From assembly GCA_964512645.1 (NCBI GenBank), contig CAZEJS010000010.1:16724-80723 (forward strand): DNA of 64,000 bases, written 5' to 3'. This DNA is from CAZEJS01 sp964512645. Lineage in GTDB: Bacteria; Actinomycetota; Geothermincolia; Fen-727; Anoxymicrobiaceae. The translations under genes were made by a program, and so were the position numbers. The notes beneath the pieces were generated by a model. It saw nothing but the letters and a program-made list of their open reading frames with translations. It was not told where the DNA came from and did not search any database. Positions 16,828 to 23,865 of the stretch are shown here, piece after piece. Position 1 is the first letter of the stretch. Every line of letters begins with the position of its first letter.

Positions 16828-17555
16828 GGTTCCCCCTTGCGTCTCTCCTCCAGAAGCGCGGCTACACGCTCTCTGGCCCCTGAGCGTATCACCTCTCCAT
16901 GGCCCGGAAGAAGCACATCGAAGTCGAGAGGGAGGACAAACCGGCGGATGCCCTCGTATGCCAGCTCGACATCCGGCGTGAACCGGGGCGGCGGGCCATC
17001 CAGGATTTCGTCTTCGTTCCTGATCGTATCCCCGGTGAACAGCGCGCCGGTATCCTCGTGGTAGAGGGCGATGCTTCCATCCGTGTGCCCCGGCAGGTGG
17101 ATCACCCGCAGGCCCCCGAGTGCGTCCAGGGTCTCCCCGCCTCGCACCCTCACGTCGACGTGCACGTACTCGTACGGGTAGAGCGGCCTCAGCGCCTTGT
17201 AGTATACAGCTCTCAACAGGTCCAGCTTGAACATCGTGTAAGGCTTCTTGCCTTCGATGACGTCAGCGTCGTCAGGGTGCGCGGCCACCAGCGAACCGAA
17301 AGCTTCCTTGATCCTGGCCATCGACCCCATGTGGTCCAGGTGGCAGTGTGTGGCCACCATCAGCCCGGGCCCGCGCGGGTCCAGGGAGGCGCAGGCGCGC
17401 TTGACCATCCCCGCGTCCAGCGGGAAGCCGGAATCCACCAGAACGAGCCCGTCCCCGGCCAGGAAATAGATGTTGGAACCCCATGTCCTGCGCGCGCTGT
17501 AGATTCCCGGGGCGACCTCGTCCAGCGCTTCGTCGCGTCTCCGCGGGAACAGCAT
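16824..17555 (-). CDS. Metallo-beta-lactamase-fold hydrolase
   Basis: This 243-residue cytosolic MBL-fold enzyme has a complete binuclear metal site. It shows THCHLDHMG (residues about 69-77), the later histidine in HLPGHTDG, the aspartate in FTGDTI and the C-terminal histidine in LPGHGEV. The pattern fits the glyoxalase-II-like general hydrolases, so the substrate cannot be named. The gene overlaps its downstream neighbour by 4 nt and lies 6 nt after the wall-protein gene, so the three are one transcription unit. A metal-dependent hydrolase in a possibly iron-regulated operon is noteworthy. Confidence 0.85.
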   Translation of the reverse strand: MLFPRRRDEALDEVAPGIYSARRTWGSNIYFLAGDGLVLVDSGFPLDAGMVKRACASLDPRGPGLMVATHCHLDHMGSMARIKEAFGSLVAAHPDDADVIEGKKPYTMFKLDLLRAVYYKALRPLYPYEYVHVDVRVRGGETLDALGGLRVIHLPGHTDGSIALYHEDTGALFTGDTIRNEDEILDGPPPRFTPDVELAYEGIRRFVLPLDFDVLLPGHGEVIRSGARERVAALLEERRKGEP

Positions 17556-17561
17556 CGGCGC

Positions 17562-18563
17562 CTAAGACCCCGGCACGACTATTTCGCAATCGACCCACCG
17601 GACCCCCTTCAGGCCGACCGCTTCGGCCGCGCCCCTGGAGAGGTCGACCATCCGGTTGTCGGCCGATGGCCCCCTGTCGTTGACCTTCACGATGACGCTG
17701 CGCCCCAGGAAGGTAACCCTGAGATAGGTCCCCATCGGAAGGGTCCGGTGCGCACAGGTGAACGCGTACTGGTCGAAGGCTTCGCCGCTCGCCGTGGCCT
17801 TGCCCTGGGACTCGCCCCCGTACCAGCCGGCGTAGCCGCTGAAGATCTGCCCGGTCCTCACGAACCCTTTCTCGTCGGGCTTCGAGAAGATCCGGCCGGG
17901 TTCGAAGACCCTCGGGGCGGGAGTGTAGGTACCGGGAAGCTGCATAGCGATGAGCGAGGCGCTCACCTCTGCGAGCTCGTTCTTCTTGTTATCGAGCTCG
18001 GCCTGTATCGCGATGGTATCGGCTGTTTCGTGCAGGGCCGCCTGCTCCCTCTTGTACTCCTGCAGGCGTGTCTGGACCTCATGCAACCGCGATTTCTTCT
18101 CTCTCAGCCCTTCGAAAGCCTTGCTCTCGCTGGCGGCTATATTGAGCATGCGCTCGGACCAGACAAGGAAGTCGGTCACGTTGTCGCTTTCGAGGAGTCT
18201 CACCAGGGGGTCGGCGCGGCCGGCTACGTACAGGGCCCGGAACCTCCCGTTCAGGATCCGGCGCGCCGTTCGCACCGCCGCTTCGACGGCGTCTATCTCC
18301 ATGTAGCACTCGAGTATCCGGCGCTCAACCTCGACAAGCCTCCGCGCTATCGACACCGAGTCCTGCTGTGAGGTTGCGAGCCTCGCCTCCAGAGAGGCGA
18401 TCTCTTTCTCCAGAGTGCGCGCCCTCTCCTCCGCCGACATGAGGCTGTCCTGCACGACCTGTGCGAGGCAGGGCGATAGAAGGCCGGACGCGAGCGCCGC
18501 TACCAGCGCCGCGGCCAGCGCCGCGGCCGTGGCTCTTCTCGCGAAAGGTCGGACCTCGGGCAT
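17562..18563 (-). CDS. Secreted coiled-coil protein with C-terminal RlpA/DPBB domain (cell-wall enzyme)
   Basis: The protein has 333 residues. A signal peptide spans residues 10-34. A long coiled coil of the CwlO/EnvC/PcsB type follows (about 40-205). A double-psi beta-barrel (about 235-330) has the RlpA-type hallmarks GYAGWYGGESQGKATASGE and the motif VNDRGP, whose aspartate is catalytic in RlpA transglycosylases. The coiled coil is a usual tether to an FtsEX-like complex, so the protein may be a regulated wall hydrolase. GGGAG sits 5 nt before ATG 18563. It is the first gene behind a promoter with two Fur-like operators. Confidence 0.82.
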   Translation of the reverse strand: MPEVRPFARRATAAALAAALVAALASGLLSPCLAQVVQDSLMSAEERARTLEKEIASLEARLATSQQDSVSIARRLVEVERRILECYMEIDAVEAAVRTARRILNGRFRALYVAGRADPLVRLLESDNVTDFLVWSERMLNIAASESKAFEGLREKKSRLHEVQTRLQEYKREQAALHETADTIAIQAELDNKKNELAEVSASLIAMQLPGTYTPAPRVFEPGRIFSKPDEKGFVRTGQIFSGYAGWYGGESQGKATASGEAFDQYAFTCAHRTLPMGTYLRVTFLGRSVIVKVNDRGPSADNRMVDLSRGAAEAVGLKGVRWVDCEIVVPGS

Positions 18564-18623
18564 TCTGCTCCCACTCCTTCGATACGGCCCTGTCTAAGGA
18601 AACATGTAATAAGATACCACATC

Positions 18624-18661
18624 TGATAATGATAATCAATTATAGTTGACAATGATTGTTA
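18624..18661 (-). promoter_or_regulatory. Promoter flanked by two Fur-like operators
   Basis: Read on the minus strand, TATAAT (18639-18644) is a perfect -10 box. Box 1 (18624-18638) is TGATAATGATAATCA on the plus strand. It matches the 7-1-7 Fur consensus TGATAATnATTATCA at all but one position and would cover the transcription start. Box 2 (18647-18661) is TGACAATGATTGTTA, a near-perfect inverted repeat with 11 of 14 consensus positions, covering the -10/-35 spacer. The boxes are 23 bp apart centre to centre. This is classical placement for metal-dependent repression of the wall-protein operon; Zur or PerR could be the actual regulator. Confidence 0.65.
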
Positions 18662-18705
18662 TGTTGCTAATGTTGCTGGTGTTGTATTTCAGCCCGGGTA
18701 CGGAC

Positions 18706-19722
18706 TCAGCGCCTGCTCTGTGACACACGCCGGAGACCTTCGACCTGCTCGGGGGCTCCGGAGACGATGAGGATGTCACCCGCGTCGAGGACCGTATCGC
18801 CCCTCGGGTTTACCAGGAAGTCCCTCTTGGGCCTCTTGAGCCCGAGTATTCCCACGCCTTTCAGGTCCCCCACCAGGACATCCCTGATGGCCCGGCCGAT
18901 AACTGCGGCGCCAGGCTCGACGGAAATGTCCTCCAGGGTGAGTTCAACCAGCTCGCCGTGCGTTACAACGTCGAGGAAGTCGCAGACAAGCGGCTTGAGC
19001 AGCAGGGCGGCCATCCTCCTCCCTCCTACGTTGTGGGGAGAGATCGCGCGATCGGCGCCCGCGCGATATAGCTTCGATTCCGTGTCGTCGGAGTTGCACC
19101 TGCCGACGATGAACATGTCGGGCCTTATCATTCTCGCGGTCATCGTAACGAAGAGGTTGTCGGCATCGGAGCTCAGTCCGGTCACCAGCCCGGCCGCGCG
19201 CTCGACTCCGGCTTTTCTCAGCATTCCCTCTTCGCTCGCGTCACCGGTGATGACTATGAATCCTTCGCCGCCGGCGCTCTCCGAGACCGCGGGGTCTTTC
19301 TCGATGACCACGACCGAAGTGCCCCTGGCCTGGCACTCCATCGCTATCTGCCGCCCAACGCGGCCGTAACCGCAGATAATGTAATGTCCGGTTATGTCGT
19401 GCAGCTCTTTCAAGGCCCTTCTCCTCCCCATGATGTCGAGGATCCTTCCCTCGATAAGCAGCTCGACGACGCTGGTCGTCACGTAGACCACGGTGGCTAC
19501 GCCCGCAATAATGATGATCATGGTGAATATCTGTCCAGCGCGAGACGGGAGGACGACCTCCCGGTACCCGACCGTGGCCACCGTGATCACGGTCATGTAA
19601 AGCGCCTCCCAGAAGTTGAGGCGCTCGATTATCATGTACCCGACAGTTCCAACCGTGATGAGTCCGAGGAAGATGAGCAACGCCGTCCTCAGGTGCCAGT
19701 ATGGGCTTCTCCTGCTCCGCAA
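18706..19722 (-). CDS. Two-TM potassium channel with RCK (TrkA-N/TrkA-C) domains
   Basis: This is an MthK-like subunit. TM1 (about residues 12-32), a pore helix with filter TVGYR, and TM2 (about 66-88) come first. They are followed by an RCK N domain with the nucleotide-binding motif CGYGRVG and an RCK C domain ending near the C-terminus. The selectivity filter reads TVGYR where most channels have TVGYG. I prefer TTG 19722, which has GAGGGG 6 nt upstream and begins just before TM1; GTG 19785 would add 21 residues with no ribosome-binding site. It would control potassium flux gated by Ca2+ or a nucleotide. Confidence 0.82.
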   Translation of the reverse strand: MRSRRSPYWHLRTALLIFLGLITVGTVGYMIIERLNFWEALYMTVITVATVGYREVVLPSRAGQIFTMIIIIAGVATVVYVTTSVVELLIEGRILDIMGRRRALKELHDITGHYIICGYGRVGRQIAMECQARGTSVVVIEKDPAVSESAGGEGFIVITGDASEEGMLRKAGVERAAGLVTGLSSDADNLFVTMTARMIRPDMFIVGRCNSDDTESKLYRAGADRAISPHNVGGRRMAALLLKPLVCDFLDVVTHGELVELTLEDISVEPGAAVIGRAIRDVLVGDLKGVGILGLKRPKRDFLVNPRGDTVLDAGDILIVSGAPEQVEGLRRVSQSRR

Positions 19723-19809
19723 ATCACACCCCTCGAAGGACTTCCAGGTACTGAAGCTTCGGTCTGCCCGGGCCGGCCGATCCACGAACGAGGTGCGCGG
19801 GAGCGCCCC

Positions 19810-20280
19810 TCAGAGGAAATCCTGCGGCTCGACGTGGTCGAGAAAATCGCGGAAACGCTGGATTTCGTCCTCGTCGGCGGTCTCCATGACGATGCTGGCC
19901 TCGTCGAGCACTCCCTCGTTCGCGTAAATCGGCACATCCATGCGAACGGCCAGCGCTATCGCGTCGGACGGCCTGGCGCTTATCACGTGCTTGCCGCCGT
20001 CGGCGATCATTGTTATTTCGGCAAAGAAAGTCCCGTCTACGAGGTCGTTGATGAGCACCCTTTCCACGCCGACGTCCAGGTCGTCGAGGACGTTCTTGAA
20101 GAGGTCGTGCGTCATCGGCCTCGCCGTCTCGACTCCCTGTACGGCGAAGGCGATCGCCGTCGCCTCGAACGCACCAATCCATATCGGGAGGAAGCGGTCG
20201 CCCTCGTTCTCCTGGAGCAGGACTATCGGCTGATTCGTCGGCAGTTCCACGCGCACGCCCACGATGTTCATCTTGATCAT
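19810..20280 (-). CDS. Bifunctional nuclease family (DUF151) protein
   Basis: This 156-residue protein has the DUF151 core: LPIWIGAFEATAIAFAVQG, PMTHDLFKNVLDDL and SARPSDAIALAVRMDVPIYA. Members have reported DNase/RNase activity in plants, and mycobacterial homologues lie beside garA and ftsR. Here that gene is about 6 kb from garA, so the cluster is broken. A -10 box (20297-20302) sits so close that the transcript would begin within about 10 nt of ATG 20280, or right at GTG 20289. Initiation may therefore be near-leaderless. Confidence 0.88.
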   Translation of the reverse strand: MIKMNIVGVRVELPTNQPIVLLQENEGDRFLPIWIGAFEATAIAFAVQGVETARPMTHDLFKNVLDDLDVGVERVLINDLVDGTFFAEITMIADGGKHVISARPSDAIALAVRMDVPIYANEGVLDEASIVMETADEDEIQRFRDFLDHVEPQDFL

Positions 20281-20296
20281 CTGCCTCACCGACTCC

Positions 20297-20325
20297 TTTA
20301 TACTCCAACGCCATACCCCGGTCAA
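20297..20325 (-). promoter_or_regulatory. Promoter of the DUF151 gene
   Basis: On the minus strand TTGACC (20320-20325), a 17-nt spacer and TATAAA (20297-20302) give 5/6 matches at both hexamers. This is one of the best sigma-70-type promoters in the window. Confidence 0.65.
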
Positions 20326-20406
20326 ACAACGCCGGAAAGGCGGCTGCGGGGGCTCCGTCCCGCCTCAACGCAAGACCCTTCAGACCGCGCGGAGACGCCG
20401 GACGAC

Positions 20407-21810
20407 TCAGAAAATGCGAAACGGCGCGGAGATGATCCTGCCCATCCAGCAGGCACTGTACCAGAAGAACGCCCAGATCGCTCCGGGGAGATTGGAACCG
20501 GACTGCGCACGAGCCGCAACGGCCTCGACGCCGGCGAAAGCCGAGTTGTCGAGGGTCACGGTTATCGTGCCCAGCTTCTGGCCGGCTCTGACCGGCGAGC
20601 CCGCGCTCCGCTGGACGGCGGTCGCAACCTTGAACACATCGCCGGACCCCACGAAAGTCAGAGAAGCCAGGTCCCCGCCGGACACCACGCCGACCGAGCG
20701 CCTCGGGAAGGAGCTCACCCTGCACCGCCCGAGTTTCTGGCCCTTGCCGGAGAAAACCAGGCGGGCGGTGTTGCCGAAGCCGTAGTTGAACAGCGCCGAG
20801 ACGTCGTCGGCTCTGTGCGAGCTGTTCAGAACCACCGCGATCAGGCCTTTGCCGTCACGCTTGGCTGATGCCGCAAGGCACATGCCGGCCTTTCCCGTGT
20901 AGCCGGTCTTGATCCCGTCGGCGCCTTGGTAGCGGGCCAGGATCTCGTTGTGTCCCACGGCGACCCGGTCCCAGGGCTGTCCTGGCGTGGGAATGGAGTA
21001 TTTCGGCGTGGATACGATTCTCGCCAGCACCGGGTCCCGCATGACCGCCCGGCCTATCAGTGCGAGGTCGTAGGCGCTCGAGTAGTGATCTCCCTGGTCC
21101 AGGCCGTGAGGGTTGGTGAAGTGGGAGTCCCTGGCACCGATATCCGCAGCCATCTTGTTCATGAGACCGGCGAACGCATCCGGAGACCCTCCGGCGTGCT
21201 GTGCCAGAGCGAATGCCGCGTCGTTGGCGGACTGGATGAGCATGACGTTCAACAATTGCTCGACGGTGAGGGTCTCCCCGGCAATCAGGTTGATGGACTC
21301 CTCTCCGACCTGGACGGCCTCCGGGGTGATCTCCACCCGCTCCTTGAGGCCGCACCTGGCCCTGACCACCAGGGCGGTCATCATCTTGGTTGTGCTCGCC
21401 ATCGGCAGCCTGGAATGGGCGTTTTTATCGTAAAGCACCCTGCCGCTGTCAAGGTCGGTAAGCACCGCCGCATCCGCCCAGACCCCCGGCGCGGCGTCTT
21501 TCGTGCCCGGTGGTGCCTTATATTCCTTCAGCGTCTCGGCAACAGTCGGTCCGGCGTTCGCGTCGGCGAGGGCAAGCAGGCAGGACACGAAGAAGAGAAA
21601 AACCAGCAACGCCAGCACACCGACGGCAGCGGCCCTTGTCTTCTTGACCCCGGATACCCGCACCCGCGCGTCAGGTCGCCCTCGCTCTCCCGGCCCTTCG
21701 GGGCGCGCGCGAACGGGCGCCGCCGTTCGGGGCGTGTCCGCCTTCGAACGTCGAACCGGCTTACGCCTCGACCTCCTGTTGAGGTAATCCTCGGTATAGA
21801 CTCTCTTCAT
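20407..21810 (-). CDS. D-alanyl-D-alanine carboxypeptidase (PBP5/DacF type)
   Basis: This 467-residue serine carboxypeptidase trims pentapeptide stems. A basic cytoplasmic N-terminus of about 55 residues precedes a transmembrane or signal segment. The penicillin-binding domain follows with SxxK (STTK), SxN (SAN) and KTG (KTGYTG). After it come a PBP5-C-like beta domain and a C-terminal hydrophobic/amphipathic helix (WAFFWYSACWMGRIISAPF) suited to membrane anchoring. ATG 21810 is chosen because upstream residues look non-coding. The long basic N-terminal tail before the signal segment is unusual for DacF and suggests a signal anchor. Confidence 0.88.
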   Translation of the reverse strand: MKRVYTEDYLNRRSRRKPVRRSKADTPRTAAPVRARPEGPGERGRPDARVRVSGVKKTRAAAVGVLALLVFLFFVSCLLALADANAGPTVAETLKEYKAPPGTKDAAPGVWADAAVLTDLDSGRVLYDKNAHSRLPMASTTKMMTALVVRARCGLKERVEITPEAVQVGEESINLIAGETLTVEQLLNVMLIQSANDAAFALAQHAGGSPDAFAGLMNKMAADIGARDSHFTNPHGLDQGDHYSSAYDLALIGRAVMRDPVLARIVSTPKYSIPTPGQPWDRVAVGHNEILARYQGADGIKTGYTGKAGMCLAASAKRDGKGLIAVVLNSSHRADDVSALFNYGFGNTARLVFSGKGQKLGRCRVSSFPRRSVGVVSGGDLASLTFVGSGDVFKVATAVQRSAGSPVRAGQKLGTITVTLDNSAFAGVEAVAARAQSGSNLPGAIWAFFWYSACWMGRIISAPFRIF

Positions 21811-21926
21811 ACGCTCGCAGTGCGCTCTTCCAACACAAAAAGCCACGCACGATACCGCCGTCTGTCCATGCCATAGCGGGCCGGACAGCACATTTGACCG
21901 ATATCACCGCGGCCAGGTTCCACCAG

Positions 21927-21955
21927 AGTATATCCCAGCGCGAAACGGCCAACAA
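21927..21955 (-). promoter_or_regulatory. Candidate promoter of the carboxypeptidase gene
   Basis: On the minus strand TTGTTG (21950-21955) is followed after 17 nt by TATACT (21927-21932). The -10 is good (5/6) and the -35 is weak (3/6). The resulting leader would be about 110 nt. Confidence 0.4.
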
Positions 21956-21970
21956 CACGGGTGTTCTTGC

Positions 21971-22561
21971 TCAACGCGTGTGCCGCCCCTCGATCACCAC
22001 GGCCCCCTCTTCCACCCTCTGCACCGCCGCCCAGGGAATGACCTCCGAGTCGTGTCTGCTCCCGTGCTTTCTCCTCAATCCGTCGATGTAGCTCCTGAGC
22101 CCGGTACTGGCGATCAACATCCCGCGGCTCACCTCCAGTCCGGCGATATCAAGCGATCCGCCCGAGCACGCCAGGACGACGTCGTCGACCCTCTGTATCT
22201 TCATCCCGTAAGTGTCGACCATCTGCTTGTCCAGGATGTCACGCCTTACGAGCCACTTGCCGGACGCGCTCCGCACCGGGAGCCGGGGGTGAGCGCAGGA
22301 GAGCGTGATCAGCTCCGCGCCGGTGTCCTCGCGCGCCACCTCCCCCCAGGGCAACAGAACCACGATGTCCTCCGCTCGCCGGGCCAGTTCTATCACTCCC
22401 ACCCTGTCGGTCCACAGCAGGTGCACGGCAAGGTAACCGATGCGGGGGGCATCACGCGGGTCGAGCGCGAGGTCCTGCAGGTGTCCCACGTGTCTGCCCT
22501 CGCAGTCCTCGACCCTGACCTTCAGCAGTTCCCTGATCCGGAGCTGTTCACCCTCTACCAT
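21971..22561 (-). CDS. PRC-barrel protein linked to the NRAMP/MgtE-like operon
   Basis: This 196-residue protein has two PRC-barrel-like repeats, roughly residues 5-85 and 95-175. The second contains RRDILDKQMVDTYGMKIQRVDDV. Nearly the same element (RDLLDKQIVDMDGYRIVRVGDI) occurs in the N-terminal part of the MgtE-like protein two genes upstream, so the two proteins share a module. It has no transmembrane segment. ATG 22561 follows AAAGGAG, and the gene lies 17 nt after the transporter. It is probably a cytosolic regulatory or assembly partner of the transport system (inference). Confidence 0.75.
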   Translation of the reverse strand: MVEGEQLRIRELLKVRVEDCEGRHVGHLQDLALDPRDAPRIGYLAVHLLWTDRVGVIELARRAEDIVVLLPWGEVAREDTGAELITLSCAHPRLPVRSASGKWLVRRDILDKQMVDTYGMKIQRVDDVVLACSGGSLDIAGLEVSRGMLIASTGLRSYIDGLRRKHGSRHDSEVIPWAAVQRVEEGAVVIEGRHTR

Positions 22562-22578
22562 TGCGCCCGGCTCCTTTC

Positions 22579-23844
22579 TCACCTGCCGACAATCCGCAAG
22601 CTCGACAGGACCAGCCACAGGTCGAGCCCGTACAGGACCGCGACCGCGACCCACGCCACGACGTTGTAGGCACCGCCGTTGACGTGGTCTCCCATTACGT
22701 CCCTGTCCCTTATGATCTTCAGCATGCAGGTCAGGACCACCGGGAGGAGCAGCCCGTTGATGGCCTGCGATGCCAGCATCACTGTTATGAGGGGAACCTT
22801 CGGCACAAGCACCACCGCCGCACCGCCGGCTATGAACACGGTGTACACGGTGTAGAAATTCGGCGCCTCCGAGATGGTCCGGTCGATACCGTACTCCCAG
22901 CCGAACGCCTCGCAGACGGTGTACGCGGTGGTCAACGGGAGTATGCAGGCGGCGAAGAGGGAGGCGAACAGAAGACCGAAAGCGAACAGGCTGGAAGCGT
23001 AGCGTCCGGCCACCGGCGCCAGCGCACGCGCCGCCTGGTCGGCCGAGGTGATGCTGGTCGCCCCCACCCCGGGCTTGTTGAAGAACGCCGCGGCGCAGCA
23101 GACGACTATCGCGCCAGCCGTTATCGTGAGAAAGACCGCCCCCATCGCGGTGTCGACCCGCTCGTAGGCGAGGTCGGACGCCTTCAAACCCTTGTCCACC
23201 ACCGATGACTGCTGGTAGAACTGCCCCCACGGGGCTATGGTCGTTCCCACTATGGTTATGACCATCAGGATATAAGCAGCGTCGAGCTGCCCGCCCGGCA
23301 CGAAAGCGCCCCTTGCCACCTGGCCCCACTCGGGCTTCGCCAGTATCGCGGACACGATGTAAGCGATGTAGACGACGCTGACGAGCAGGAAGACCTTCTC
23401 TACGCGCTTGTAGCTGCCTTTGAGCACCAGGAACCAGACCAGCGCAGCCGACACCGGCACCGCTATCCAGCCGGGCACCCCGAAGACGTGCGCGCTCGCG
23501 GAGATGCCCGCGAAGTTGGAAACGGTGTTGGCGAAGTTGGCCAGTATCATCGCCAGCATTATCAAAGCGGTCAACCTGAAAGAGAACTCTTCTCTTATCA
23601 GGGCGGCGAGCCCCTTGCCGGTGACGACACCCATCCTCGCGTTCATCTCCTGGACCATGAACAGGAGTATCCCCGCCGGTATCAGAACCCAGAGTATCTG
23701 GTAGCCGTAACGCGCGCCGGCGACGGAGTAGGTGGCGATGCCCCCTGCGTCATTATCGGCGACCATGACGATAATCCCCGGCCCGAGCACCGAGAGCAGC
23801 ATGAGCATCTTCTGTTTGTTCATCGCGCCCGCGAGCCGGCTCAC
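22579..23844 (-). CDS. NRAMP-family divalent-metal transporter lacking the canonical metal-site methionine (magnesium-type candidate)
   Basis: The protein has 421 residues and about 11 transmembrane helices with the NRAMP/SLC11 plan. Classical NRAMPs bind Mn/Fe with DPGN in TM1 and MPH in TM6. Here TM1 reads D32-A-G-G and TM6 reads A204-P-W, so the aspartate is kept but the methionine, asparagine and histidine are lost. NRAMP-related Mg2+ transporters, described from Eggerthella, also lack that methionine. With MgtE-type sensor domains in the preceding gene, Mg2+ is the likely substrate (inference). GTG 23844 follows AAGGG; ATG 23823 is an alternative start. Confidence 0.8.
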   Translation of the reverse strand: MSRLAGAMNKQKMLMLLSVLGPGIIVMVADNDAGGIATYSVAGARYGYQILWVLIPAGILLFMVQEMNARMGVVTGKGLAALIREEFSFRLTALIMLAMILANFANTVSNFAGISASAHVFGVPGWIAVPVSAALVWFLVLKGSYKRVEKVFLLVSVVYIAYIVSAILAKPEWGQVARGAFVPGGQLDAAYILMVITIVGTTIAPWGQFYQQSSVVDKGLKASDLAYERVDTAMGAVFLTITAGAIVVCCAAAFFNKPGVGATSITSADQAARALAPVAGRYASSLFAFGLLFASLFAACILPLTTAYTVCEAFGWEYGIDRTISEAPNFYTVYTVFIAGGAAVVLVPKVPLITVMLASQAINGLLLPVVLTCMLKIIRDRDVMGDHVNGGAYNVVAWVAVAVLYGLDLWLVLSSLRIVGR

Positions 23845-23865
23845 CTAATACCGCCCTTCATCGCC

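Noticed and set aside
22562..23329. Longer minus-strand frame extending the PRC-barrel gene into the NRAMP gene
   Set aside because: The extension is the shifted reading frame of the transporter; AAAGGAG before ATG 22561 marks the true start.
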